Shown one piece after another: positions 23,429 to 35,530 of a stretch of 64,000 bases of DNA. Source of the DNA: Micropterus salmoides. Its lineage: Eukaryota; Chordata; Actinopteri; Centrarchiformes; Centrarchidae. A program made the translations under genes and the position numbers. How positions within the stretch are numbered: the first letter of the stretch is position 1; the number at the start of each line of letters is the position of its first letter. A model generated the notes under the pieces. That model saw only the letters and a list, made by a program, of their open reading frames with translations, was not told the origin of the DNA and did not search any database. The stretch covers positions 27,145,225 to 27,209,224 of the forward strand of contig NW_024041150.1 in the NCBI RefSeq assembly GCF_014851395.1, in the 5' to 3' direction.

Positions 23429-24954
23429 CCAAGCCGAGACCTCCAGGTCTGAAAAGTGAAGCTAATGCGGAAGTTCATTAAAGCTGCATTATTTCTAATG
23501 GCCAGCAGGGGGCCAATCCACTGCTTACAGAACGAAATCAGATTGTATAGAAGTCTATAGTCCGATTTATTACCTCAGGTCTCAATCAAGTGTTCTTCAA
23601 TACAGCATTATGTTCATTTAATAAACTATGGTTCCATTTTTCATTGGAAAATAGATGATAGAGCCGTAGCAATACGCAATAGGCTTCAAACGCTAGTACA
23701 CACACTAATGGGTGACTTCACAGCGGCTAGGTCCACTTCTTTTATACAGTCAATGGTCAGCAGCCCTGTGTATCAAAAAAAAATCTAAAAAATGAAAAGA
23801 ACGAAGCACATTTATCTGCATTTCTGTGTTCAATTTACTGGCCATGAGTTCCTTAAACAATGAGGGACAAAGAGAGAAAAGAAAAGAAAGTGTGAAAGAA
23901 AAAAAGAGAGCTGACAGGACATATCTGAAAAGAAAAGATAGATCGGTCCGTACTAGTGAAATAAACAGATTGGAAAATTGGAGGGAGGGACACACAGCGA
24001 GAAAGAGGGCGAATGCAACATGCAGTCTTTGTTCCTTGCGTGTGGGTGTGTACACAGCAGACACACATACGTCAGGCTGCCATAACTCATCATCATCCCA
24101 CAAAAAAGAGAGAGAGAGAGAGAGGCGTCTTGCTGTTATCAGCACAATACAAACAACACAGTTTAGTCTGTCAGGTCACATTGAGGCACAATACGGCGAG
24201 AAGCGCTTCTTTTCTACCTTTCACCACTTCCCAAACACACAAACAGGTTTAATCTAAATTCCATAAACGCTGTTATTTGCCGTTATGATGTCACCTGTAT
24301 GACCGTGAGACACGTTTGTTGTATTATAATAAATTTCTGATGGGATGAGATCTCCACTGATGCAGCAACTGCCATTTATTTCATTTCCATACTATTACAG
24401 CCGTTTGGTTTTGATTTGATATTTTGCTCAGCTAGCTGTAGGCAGATACATGTACGGTCGCGGCCTAAAGCCTTACTAAAGATAGATGAGAGGACGATAC
24501 GTCAGACTAAATTTGTGGGCTCTTCCACTCACGGCGCGTATGACACGGTTAGCGGCTGTTTGTGCGTCGTCTGCCATGTGCGTTCTGTGGGCGCGCATAT
24601 GTGTGCATGTGCAAGTCAGCGCCTTGGTCAAACGCGGCCTCTCTGTTGGGCATGTTCTGTTTTTAACTATCCATCCGCACACCCTTCAGAAAAAAAGGAG
24701 AGGGAGAAAGAGACTGGGCCTGTCCGAATACATTACACTAACCGTTTGGAAGACAGTGAAAAAGAGAGGAGAGGAGGAAAGAAAGTGGGACACACAACAA
24801 CAAGCCGTGGGTTCTCACTCTGTGACACTTCGACTGTCCAATATGATCAGTGCTGTGTCAGCAGTGTGTGTCGGTCTTCTAGGTAATCAGGTTTTTAATG
24901 GGTGTAAAAAGGGCGGGGTCATAGATTCAAAAATAATATACATATACATTGATT

Positions 24955-25245
24955 ATATTAGAGGTGAAACCATTAGTCATTATCGTCAATTATTGTGATT
25001 AGCGATTTCAGTCAATTTTCAAGGTTAAAAAAAAGGCCAAACATTTTCTCGTTCCAGCTGCTTGTGTGTAACAATTTGCTGCTGTTCTCGGTCACGTATG
25101 ATAATTAAATGAATGTTTTGGGGGTTTGAACTGTTGGTCGAACAAAACAAGCGAGTTGAAGACTCTGGGAAATGCTTAGGGGCGTATATCTGTTTTCTGA
25201 TGTTATAATGACAAAATGACCAATCGGTTAAAAAAAAGGCAGATG
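24955..25245. repeat. hAT-like dispersed repeat, inverse orientation copy
   Basis: The copy runs GTGAAACCATTAGTCATTAT, AGGCCAAACATTTTCTCG, CCAGCTGCTTGTGTGTAAC, GAACTGTTGGTCGAACAAAA, GCGAGTTGAAGACTCTGGGA. These are phrases of the family at 23270-23428. Edges are approximate and no coding capacity is present. Confidence 0.45.
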
Positions 25246-25509
25246 ACCATGAGTCATGGCCCCGAAATGATGTCGAATTGACTTTCAAATTGTTAAAATG
25301 AGGAAGCAAGCTTCCTTGCAACAATGCACACGGAGAATCTCAACTTTACTTTCATTTTGTACTGAAAAGCAGAAATCTGGAGCAAATATTTGAAAATTAT
25401 CCAATTAGGAAACATCCCATGTTGAATGAAGATATAAAACGGTAGAACTGTGGTATTTCTGCCTGCATTTTAACCCTGAGAAAGACCTACAAAGGTCAAA
25501 ACCGGTCTG

Positions 25510-25745
25510 CTTTTTAAAGGAATGCTTCAACATTTTTGAAAAAGACATCTCAGTACTACTCTTGTGTGTGCGTTGAGGATGAGAGGGCTTTAGACGCGCC
25601 AGTAGGTGTGTTTTTGAACTTTGGAGAGAGCCAGACAAGCTTTATGCTTTATGCTATGTTAAACTAAATTAAGAGTCCCCTGGCTCCAGCTCTGTACTTA
25701 ATGCAGAGACATCAGAGTGGTATCGATCTCGGAAGAAAGTGAATA
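25510..25745. repeat. Dispersed teleost repeat ('AGGAATGCTTCAACATTTTT')
   Basis: It starts AAAGGAATGCTTCAACATTT and contains ACTTTGGAGAGAGCCAGACA, CCTGGCTCCAGCTCTGTACT and CATCAGAGTGGTATCGATCT. I recognise these phrases as a common non-coding fish repeat. It ends about 160 bp before exon 2. Confidence 0.42.
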
Positions 25746-25906
25746 AGCGTATTATATCTTTGCAGAAATGTTCTCTCTTTAATTGAACTGGCCATATAAA
25801 TAAAGCTTTTACTACAATTTACATGTGTCTTCTGCTTCTATACACGAGTGCTTTAATGTTTGTGTTAGTTTAACACTTCAGGATGCCCTCTTTCTTTTGT
25901 CTCCAG

Positions 25907-25995
25907 ACACAGAGGCGGAGAGGAACGCACTGAAAGAGCACGTCTACCCCAAACTACGAGACTTCTGCAGGGAGAACTATGGGATTGAATTCCAG
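25907..25995 (+). CDS. nwd2: nwd2 coding exon 2 (residues 51-80)
   Basis: Acceptor TTTTGTCTCCAG at 25906, donor GTAACT at 25996. With one base carried from exon 1 it encodes DTEAERNALKEHVYPKLRDF then CRENYGIEFQ. D.EAER..L....YPKL..FC is the DUF4062-like signature also found in related NACHT/WD and TEP1-type proteins. The exon leaves phase 0. Confidence 0.93.
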
Positions 25996-27479
25996 GTAAC
26001 TGGCCGCTTTGGCTTTTTTCTACCTTCATTTCTTCCTACCTTCCTCCTGCTCGAGGGACCTGTAACTTCCAGAGCTGTGGGTTGCCAGTGCTGACTGTTA
26101 AGTGCATCCAAATCTACATCATGGCTTACACAGCCGTCAGTGCCTGGAGGGCCCCCCCCCCAGGGCTGCACGCAGAGGTCCCTGTCGCTTTAAGCGGACA
26201 GAAGGCCAGAAGAGATAAGGCTTCCATTGGTGAAGGCTGGACACAAATCTAGCTGTGGATAAGGCAACGTGATGTGAGGGCTTTCCCTTTATTGTTGTCG
26301 GGGGAACTGCGGCATTCTCCCGGTGGTGTCCACTGATCAAGATGATTTGCATTGCAAATCAGCATCAGCGTACACGGAAAGATTGCTATCAGAGTTTTGT
26401 TAGTTTAACAAATCCAGGAGAGCCCTGGAGTCAGGAGCAGATTTCTGCCATAGATTGTTCCTGGAAGAATTTGAGGAGAATTATTCCAGACGACTTGTGG
26501 CCCCTGAGTTGTTTGGTAAAGCTCAGCAGGGTGTCAGCAGCTAATTCTCATTTCATGCTAAGAATGTTTGGCTCATAAACAGCTCCAAGCACAAGCCATC
26601 TAAAGGTGTTACAACAATACTGTAGGTACTGTAGACAAAACCCGTCATTTACAGGGTTTGCTGTAGTTCAGATTTGAGTGATTGTCGACTCTGGTTCTTT
26701 ACTTTGACGAAAGCAAAACCACACTTATTTTTCAGCAGACTCAAGTTGCCATTAACAGGCATATGTTATAAATTAGACATAAACATTATTGTCCATCAGA
26801 AACCAATGGAAATGTGTCTTGATGTGGCTCACAAGTAAAAATACACCGAGTATGTGCTGTACAGGAAATAGCAAGGCGCAAATAAGTCCGAATGGCAGTC
26901 AGATGAGTTTTTGAATATATTTGTCCGTGGGCCGAGGGCTCTTATAATGGTGGCCTGATTGGAGGACTTGGAATGAGTTGTGAAGGAGTGATGTGGGATG
27001 AGGGTTGTGTGGTAAAATATAGAAAAACATAAATATTCAAGTTGAATGTTCCCCGTTTTACTCTGATTCTAGCAGCTAATTTGGGGGCACTCCAACTGGG
27101 GATATCAAACGTGGTACATTTGTATACCATGCAGCAGGAATTTGTAGACTTGTTCAACATGTTACACATAAACTTGTTTATGTTAGACACATTCACATTT
27201 CTTTGCTTGCATTAAGGTTTTTGTGCAATCAACACATTTCACTGTCTACCAAAAACTACACGTCTGTGGACTCTTGGTTAACTGATGATGTAAGTGGGAG
27301 GCCTGTCTAAGTGAAACCGAACCGCTAGAAATATGAAAATGGTTTAAATTCAAAAGCGATTCAAAGCTTTTATTATTAAGGACACACACCCGTTCCAAAA
27401 AACATACAATAAAAACTGACAGACACAAAATAAACAAAAGTCCCCAACATACAAATAGGCTAAAATAACTCCATATCTT

Positions 27480-28070
27480 GGAAAAGAACCTGACTAAACT
27501 TAGTGCCAGGTTGGTAACCTCTGCATACATCTGTACATGAGATTACGTAGCACAGCACAGCAGAGCAGGTGGCCATGCCAACAGTGACAAACATTTGGCT
27601 TGCACTGCTCCATCGTGGCACCTTAAGTAGCAGACTGATAGCATCATCACCAGACTGAGTTTCTGCATACTAATCTTTCTGTATCACCGCCACCAATGGG
27701 CAGTATACATAGGAGTACAATTTGTTCTAAAAACGGTAGTCTTCACAGATACTGAGCACATACTAAATTTGCGAATCAACCCTATTAGCGTGTGCATACA
27801 TCACACGATACTGTCTGTAAATGTCCCTATAATATAATATTTAGCCTCATCACTTATTACTAAGGACAGTACAGACAGAGAGAAATGACAGTTTCCTGTC
27901 CTCTCTACTCCTAACAGTCATAATATTACTCTTCTTTGCGTTATATTTAATGTCAAAGTCGGAGCCATATTGAGAGCAAACTCTCAGTAACTGTTGAAGG
28001 CCAGCACTACATGAACCAAGAATTACCAAATCGTCTGCATACATCATTATTGATACCAAATCATGGACGT
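27480..28070 (-). mobile_element. LINE reverse-transcriptase remnant
   Basis: On the minus strand, codons at about 28040-27890 read MMYADDLVILGSCSAGLQQL followed by KYNAKKSNIM, which contains the YADD box of a LINE reverse transcriptase and the thumb-side KSN motif. Toward lower coordinates, frame-shifted pieces (IRKFSMCSV, CTPMYTAHWW, then MYAEVTNLALSL) continue the C-terminal part. Stops and shifts interrupt it. The 5' side ends at the foldback element at 28075. The clade is not certain. Confidence 0.58.
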
Positions 28071-28074
28071 TGTT

Positions 28075-29347
28075 AAATCCGTGTATGGTTCGTTCTTTCA
28101 TTATTTCATTTCAAAACCAAATCGGAAAAACCAAAATACCATGTAGTTTTTTGGTTTTTCCGTTTTAAAACGGGAAAATAGTGATTTTTAAATTTAAGGT
28201 GATGTGTGTCGATTTGTGTAGCTTTGTGTGTGACACTTGATAAACCTGCAGCAGAAACACTTGGGAGATTAAATGTAATTAAGAAGAGTTTGAGCATCAA
28301 CATAGGTGGGTTTTTAGTAAGAAAAACAGGACAATATTATATAGCCGCAGTACCGGAGGCTGCGGCTATATAATATTGGCTCAACGTTCAGTTTGTAACT
28401 CACTAGCAACTGGAACAGGAACGCTTTCCTGAGAATCCTCCGTTTTTTAAGATTTCTGTTTACCTAAGCTTTATTTTCTTTGTGAGATGGAAGAATTTAG
28501 AAAGTTGCGCAGCGCTGCGGAGAGCCTCCAGCTGCAGTAACACATGGATTATGCGTAAAATCAGGAGTGTCAGACTTCATCCAGCCAGAGGGAACGACCA
28601 CAGACCGTCACGTGCGCCGGTTCCTGCTTCCTTGATGCTGACGTACTTAAGCTAAAAATTGGAGAATTTAGAGTGTTTGAGTTTCTCCTAGACAAATCAA
28701 TTCGCCACAACAAGGAGTTTTTGCTCTAATGAGTTCGAAGCCAGCTTGACGCGATCTTGCAAAACAAGTAGCCTACATTTTCTTTAATTTCTGATTTTTG
28801 AATGTGGTTGTAATATAGTGCTCACTTCTACACTCATATTCGCCACAGTTGATATGAGAAATAGCCTTATATAAAATTAAATATAAAAATATGTAGCCTA
28901 ATATTGACTTTATGTTTCACACAGGGCACAAACACAAGTCTCCTGATTCAAAGGACCCCCTTTCACTCCAACCATGTTCTTATTCAGTCTGTTCCATCAT
29001 ATACCTGCCTTTACTGTCACAAATTGAAGCTACAGGGCTTCCCCCACTGCGTTGACCTATGACACTATAGGGATCCCCAGTGCGTTAAAACCCTGAGATG
29101 TGACGAGTCGGGGAGTGAGAACGGGTTGTAGGGATACAACACCGGTCGAAGATAGAACAAAACCCAGCTCTGTTGTTTTCCGTTATGGGTTTAAAACAGA
29201 AAAACAGATGTCTGTTTTTTTGTTTAACTTTTTTCCATTTTTCTGTTTTGGTTTTAAAACAGAAAAAACAAAAAACAAAGTTGTTTTTTGGTTTTTCCAA
29301 TTTGGTTTTGAAACAAAATAATGAAAGAGCGAACCATACACGGATTT
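28075..29347. mobile_element. Foldback-type DNA element with 62-bp inverted ends
   Basis: The left end 28075-28136 (AAATCCGTGTATGGTTCG...) matches the reverse complement of 29286-29347 at 58 of 62 positions. TTGTT flanks both ends (28070-28074 and 29348-29352), a possible 5-bp target duplication, though the string is simple. Sub-terminal DNA on both sides is full of GTTTTAAAAC-like palindromic words. The interior has no transposase. A perfect hairpin lies at 28332-28378 and a CpG-richer block at about 28500-28650. I do not recognise the superfamily with certainty. Confidence 0.65.
28332..28378. repeat. Perfect 19-bp hairpin
   Basis: CAATATTATATAGCCGCAG at 28332-28350 is followed by a 9-nt spacer (TACCGGAGG) and its exact reverse complement at 28360-28378. 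It lies inside the foldback element, about 255 bp from its left end. Confidence 0.95.
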
Positions 29348-31335
29348 TTGTTTCTACACAGAAATTGTTTTGTAAGGAGGCAAGTTGAATAAAATGAGTA
29401 ATGTACCATTCAGTGTATAGCGCCAAAGGAATGTACGTGCCCACCACAGGCAGACTCTCCACAGACTTGACGCCCAAATGAACCACCACAGGTGATTATC
29501 TCTGTGTGAATTAACATAGATTGCAACTCTGACGGGCATCAGGGGTCAGTGACGTGGTAACCGGACAGAAAGATCTGATCATTCCTGAACGTCTCCGATG
29601 TCTGTGTGCCACGGAGAAGTGCAAGACAATGCAAGGAAAGCCAGGCAGAGACGTTTTTGACTCCGGTATCTGTGGCCACGTGTCTGTCTGGTGATTCAGC
29701 TCGCTGTGACGAAGCGTGAGCTGAAATGATTATGCACAAGGCCTGGGAGTTAATATTATGACTCACTTACTCCGCTCTCCCTCCTCCTCTATCTGAACCC
29801 CCCGACTCCTCATCCTCACCCACGCAATGTGAGGATTGGCACCTTGGCTAGAACCCAGTTTACTGGAGCTCAATATTGACTTGTGCTAGTATGTGTCAGT
29901 TAACGGTTTGGTTATGAATCATTTTAACGGTGTGAAATTACGTACGATTCCTGTGGTCTTGTGGCCCGGGTGGATTCTTTTTCTAGTTGCATTAATTTTT
30001 TCAAAAGATTTTGATATGAAATTTATGTGCGATACCACCTCTCTTTTCACACACACACGCTCTGTCTCTCATACACATCCGCTGGCACACACTGACACAC
30101 ATATGCCAAGCCGATGAAACCCAGTTCTCCCCAGGTCCCTCATCACTTGACTCAGTTTCCAATCCAGAACGTTCCCTTACGAGGATGGAGAGGGATCTCA
30201 GGAGACGAGAGAGGAGGGATAGAGGGAGAAAGAGGAAATCCAAAAATCCAGCCCAGGGGCCGAGGGCTGCGTCCTCATTCAGTCAGTGCACAGCAGCGGC
30301 AGCAGCGGCGGCGAGGGGAGCAGGCTTTTCTGATATGTTTCCTACTCTTCCTTCCTCTCTTTCATTGCTTATTTGCATGCTTACTTTTTTTTTCTTTTTA
30401 TAAATTACACAAAACAGACACACACAAAGATGCAGTGTGGAAACAGAGGAGGGATGCCAAAGACAAACAGAGGATCGGGGTTCAGCGTGTCTGTTACCAC
30501 ACTAGATTATTTTTAAAGTGGACCTAGCCTGACTCGAGACAGGAAGCAAATGATATTTAATGAAATTCCTAATGCATGGATCGATTGTATTTGATACATT
30601 GTTTCTCAATTCAGTGGTTAGGCGGGCTCCTGGGCAACATGGAATATGTGTTTCTGTGTTAATGTTACTATTGTTGTTGATGCTGTTTGTCTCTCATGAC
30701 TTTTTTTGTTATTTGTCACTGTGGAGAGAGTTAGGTGGTAGACTGAGCCTGAGACTGAGTTTGTTGTTAGAGCACCTGATACCGGCACAGCCCATTCAGC
30801 TGGTTTTGGTGATGTGCAGCTGAACAGACACCAAGGTATCTGTTAAAACCTGGTTTGAAAAAAAAGTCTGTTGAAAAGTTAACGTTTGTCTAAATTACAT
30901 ACAAATGTTGTTTCAATTACATTTTGATAACTATATGTAGCAGGTTCCACAAGATCTCCAAGACATAGTTCTTGCAAAAAGCAGTACCAAAGTGGTTAAA
31001 ATGGAAATCCCTAATATAAACTACAGCGTGGCTTTACAAGTGAAATGCCACCGCAGTAATGGTGTATGCTTTACTTCCACCTACAACCCGAATTAGTCTA
31101 TAGATTCACTCCTCAGTCCAGTTTTTTATTGTTGTGCATATGCTTGGACTGTCAGTTTCCCATCCATCATTGTAACGCATCTTGCGTTTCTTAGACTCAT
31201 AAATCATAGTGTTACACTACATTCACTTCCTCCCTCATGCAGGAGATAAACTGAAACTTGGCGTTACTGGAAGCAGCTCGGTTAATAATGTGGTCGGACC
31301 TCTTTATGGCTGCCAAACTCACTGGCCAGCACGCC

Positions 31336-31336
<1 letters not shown>

Positions 31337-31373
<37 letters not shown>
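31337..31373. repeat. (CA)n microsatellite
   Basis: About 18 uninterrupted AC units. Confidence 0.97.
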
Positions 31374-31376
<3 letters not shown>

Positions 31377-32359
31377 AGACAGGGCAATTACAGTAAAAGT
31401 TTCCTGGCCACGGCTGTGCGATTCTGTCACTCAGACGTTTTACAGCTCACAACGCGAGCAGCAAGATGGGAGACGAGATGACAATGATTTTAAAAAAGCC
31501 TATTCATGTAGTCTGTTATGCTTGCACTTTTGAAATAAGGGAAATACGCTTGTCAATTTGGCTTCAGAAGCAGAATATATTACCCACTTACAGCTTTAAA
31601 AGGTTATAATTAATTTTTTTCGATGTGTTTCTCACATTTTGTACAAGTGTCTGGGTGAATATGTAAGTTAAATGCTTTTTCTTGTGAACAAAGTTCTTTT
31701 TAGCTAAAAACATAAATAACCATGTGAAGGAGAAAAAAAAGTGTTACAGAGGAGTTCTTCTCCAGCTCTCTAGGTCCATAGAAGATGAAAAACCTCAGAA
31801 GGAGAAACTGTTCAAAGCATGTAATGTGGCACGAACCCTGTTTATTCATCGCTCGTTCATCTGTTTACCTGGCTGCCATATTTCTCGTTTTGTGTCTCTC
31901 ATTCTTCTCTCAGTCTGTTTTTTTCGCTCCTTGGCGACACGCCACCATCTCCATTCACTGTCCTGCTCCAAGACTGTTTTCTCTGTTCTGTCTCCACAGA
32001 AACACAGCAACTTGCCAACTCCCTCCATGGGAAAGATACTGACAATCAGCAAAAATAATCAAAAATCAAACATTGGAAATGTCTAAGGCTTCAGCTACAT
32101 TGTATGAGAAAACAATTCATTCTGTCTCGTTACTGTCATCGTTATGGTTATATTTTCACCTCACCTTTCAGGATATCTGAGCATATTTTTATTTTGTTTT
32201 TATCCACAACTACAAAAGTAAAACACAGAGACCTGTTTGTTAATGTTGAGAGATGTTCAAAAATTGGAAAAATCATTCAGAAATGTAGGCAACATCAATC
32301 ATCTTAAAGCGTACTTATAAAATGCTGAATAGTTCACATTGTTTTGAGGGGGGGGGGCA

Positions 32360-32640
32360 TGAGAATCAGTGTCAGTGGGAGTCCCGGGCCTTGTTGATGA
32401 GGCCAGCTACGGATGGGAAGAAACTGTTCTTGTGGCATGAGGTTTTGGTCCTGAAGCACTGCAGCCTCTTGCCTCCTAGGAGCGTCTGAAACAATCACCA
32501 ATCACCTTCTCTCCGGACCAAATGATACGCGGCAGTGTGCCTTTCTCATTGGCAGTGGCAGCAGCGTACCAGATGGTGATTGAAATGGTGAGGATGGAGT
32601 AATGGTGGTGTAAAAGTACACCATCATGGTCCTACGCAGG
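32360..32640 (-). mobile_element. LINE ORF2 C-terminal fragment
   Basis: On the minus strand the codons around 32440-32380 read KNSFFPSVAGLINKARD, preceded by RTKTSCH. This is the conserved C terminus of a LINE reverse-transcriptase polyprotein common in fish. Upstream pieces (VYFYTTI, then YHLVRREGDW-like frames) are shifted against each other and shortened. The fragment is 5'-truncated and inactive. Confidence 0.55.
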
Positions 32641-35039
32641 TTAAATTTCTTGGTTGGCTTTCTTGGTCCTTTTTCGTCCTGGGTGATGTTGGGCTCTTTC
32701 TGAAATCTACAATATGGAGAAGGTGTTTTGACACTTTTACTCTATTCATACTAGTATATACTGGTTCCTGTGAATTTTAAGAGACTATTTTATCGAATCT
32801 GGAAGGTATCCTGACTTCACAATCAAAGTCTAACGACTGAATGTCCCACAGGCAGTATTAGCTGCAGAAAAAATGGGAACAATTGAATTTTAAGTCGTTT
32901 TATTGAACTTTTTGTGCTTTATTATGGTTGAGATATATGTTCTCTGAGCCTCGTTGAAGAGGAGAGTGCTGGCAGTGCACTCTCAAAGACGTTTTAGGAG
33001 TGTTTGCAGTTTAGAAGCCTAATTATTCTCGATCGCTGTGTTCTGGCTGGCCAGCAAATAAATCGATGCCCTGTTTGCTACACCCGCATTGGTCAACACT
33101 GTTGTTATTAGTTCTCCCTTTGGGCCTTTACTTATTCATTTCAGGAGTTTCCAAGTTGTGTCTGCTACCATTTCGCTCCCAAGCACCTCCATTTGGCGTG
33201 TGTGCCATTAAACGCACAGACCTTGACCTCAACATTAAGAATGCTAGTCCCATAGCTGTGTTCAACAGCCTCTTAAAAGGAAACGCACCGAATTTGCTTT
33301 TCATTTAAGAGCACTGCCTGCCGTAGTTACTATGAAAAATCTTGCCTGCTCCCTCCTCTGCTGGTGCCTCGTTACTCGCAAGTCATGTGATCTCATTACC
33401 TCATGTCTTTGAGTGGCCATGGTTGAGTTGCAACTTCTGAAACACTGTGCCATAATTACCTCAGTGTGTCAGAGCTTGAGAGATTTTCTGGAAGGCAAGC
33501 ATGTAAAAATTGCTCTCTGCACTCAATATTGACAACCCGAATAAACTGTGTTAGATTCATGAAATTAAATTTGACCTCTTATCACGTTGGAAGTAAAACA
33601 TAACATTAAGGGAACTAACCTTAAAGGCTATATCCCTTCTTAACATCCCTTCCTGTGGTCTGTCTGTGCCTGCTTTTTGCAAACAGTTTTGTGTTTGTAT
33701 TTCATATGACTGCGAAAATGTCGCATTTGGCCATGGATTTGCTGCTAAAACCTTCACTTTCCTTGAGCACTAAGAAAGCTGTATTAATCAAACATTCTTA
33801 GAGATTTACTACATGTTCCTGATAAAATTGCCCACAGTGGAGGGCTTAAGATATATTTATGTTGGCACGGTATCTATTTTTACTGTTGTTTTTTGCCTGA
33901 GTCTTTCTGTTGGTGGGGTTTTTCCGCCTTTTTTTCCCGCCTGATTTCATGCCCTTTCTTCCTGGGCATCTTGGGCATAATCCCAAAGTCTAATAGTCTA
34001 ACATTCAATAAATGAAAAAGCCTTCTCCTGCACTTGACCCGCCATGGGCAAATGCCTTCCAAGGGCATTAGAAAGCTGCTTAGCAGAAGCTGCTTCGGCT
34101 CTTACGTAAGCAATGGCACCCCGACTACCACCACCCGTTTAGGAGTGGAGAAGGAGAAGGAAAGTAATCAGAGAGAGGAGCAGCGAAGACGAAGGAGAAG
34201 CTGGCATGAAAGAGAAAGAGAGAAGGAGGGTGAAAAGACACAAGGAAACTGTGAAATAGTTCCAGCCAAAGCCTGTCCCAGAGGAGTCCTCTGTTCAAAT
34301 AACTTCGTTAAAAAACCTCCCTTAGCTAATCCCCTGTCCAAATACCTTCCCTCTTAACTTCATTTATGTGTCCTTGCCTATTTTGGATAAACATTCTTCC
34401 GTCTTCTGTCTGTTCTCCCCTTTCCTCCTTTATCCATCCTCCCATCCCTCCATAGTCCAGTGAAGCGCTGCGGGTGACGGGGCACATTTAATCAGTAAAT
34501 CCTCCCCACGCACATGCACACACATGAGTAGATATGACTAATGTCTTCATTTAGCTTTTAATTACCATGCATCCTCCCAATCACCTGCTGAAACACAGTA
34601 GAAAACTATCGTAATCGGGGGCGCTCATCTCGCTTCACCCTCCTTGCCACCACCCTCCGGTCCTTGTCAACACAGAGCCGATTGCGGTCTCCCACACATT
34701 TGCGTTGGAAGTTGGAAGTAGATTAGTGACACTGATACACAGTGACTGAGGTGCTAAGCAATGAGTTTTCAACAACAGGCCAACGTGAGGGATGCTTATC
34801 ATGTGAGTGGGAGTTTTTTCCATAGTAAAAGCCTTTAGTGGTTCAGAATAATGGAAAGAGGCTTGTGACTCTAATAAGCCCAGTTGTAATATTTCTGTCC
34901 CTCATCCACTCTTATCTCATGTATCTCTCTGTCTGTAGTACTGCAGAGTCATTTATTCATTTAAAGATCTTCTCTGGTTCTAGCTTCTCAAATGTGAGGA
35001 TGTGCTACTTCTCATTTTTAATAATTTTGAGCTAAAACA

Positions 35040-35530
35040 ATTAGTAGATTAATTTATTAGTTGGTCAGCAGAAAAGTACTCTGGAACTGTTATGATAATC
35101 AATAATTACATTAATTTTTCAAGCAAAACGTCAGAAGATCCCAAGAGCCAAGCCTTTCATTTGTGATTATTCCTGTTATTCTTTATCTCATATGATAGCA
35201 AACTGAATATCTTTGGGTTTCGGACTGTTGGTCGGTAAAACAAGCAGCCAGAAGATGTCTGCCCAAGATGTTTTCCATTCACTAAGATGTCCATTATTTA
35301 TATTATTTATAATGAAAATAATTGTTAGTTGCAGCCTTAGAAATTTTATATATTTGGACTTTTGGTCGGAAAAAATTAATTCAGGACATTTAATAGACTA
35401 CAAAAGTAAAAAACTGTAAATAATAATAGAGAGATTAATGGGGGTCGCAACTACACATAGCTTTGTTTTAAGGTGTTACAAGCCACAGAGGTGGGTAATT
35501 GCCAATGAAAATATTTGTTAGTTGCAGCCC
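35040..35530. repeat. Two adjoining hAT-like repeat copies
   Basis: The first copy ends near 35337 in AAAATAATTGTTAGTTGCAG, and a second partial copy ends near 35530 in AAAATATTTGTTAGTTGCAG. Both contain a GGACTGTTGGTCGG or GGACTTTTGGTCGG phrase (about 35221 and 35355). They belong to the 23270-23428 family and look like a tandem or nested insertion. Confidence 0.5.

Larger units (their letters stand above)
17230..25906 (+). other. nwd2: nwd2 intron 1
   Basis: An 8.7-kb intron from GTAGGAG to TTGTCTCCAG. It contains two TG microsatellites, a MITE at 21745-22124, two copies of a hAT-like repeat (23270-23428, 24955-25245), a dispersed repeat at 25510-25745, and a CCAAT/GC-box patch at about 21385-21510. 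Open frames such as 23826-24257 and 24416-24886 are low-complexity or out of context and have no protein-family features. Confidence 0.75.

Noticed and set aside
23826..24886. Plus-strand frames of 143-170 codons in intron 1
   Set aside because: They are rich in Lys/Arg/Glu from AG-repeat DNA, overlap each other in several frames, and show no domain or splice support.
29085..29489. 134-codon minus-strand frame at the right end of the foldback element
   Set aside because: Most of it translates the GTTTTAAAAC-rich inverted end and repeats Cys-Phe-Lys-Thr words. It is a repeat artefact.
34034..34357. 107-codon plus-strand frame with an Arg/Glu-rich middle
   Set aside because: Purine-rich low-complexity sequence in intron 2, with no conserved motif or splice context.
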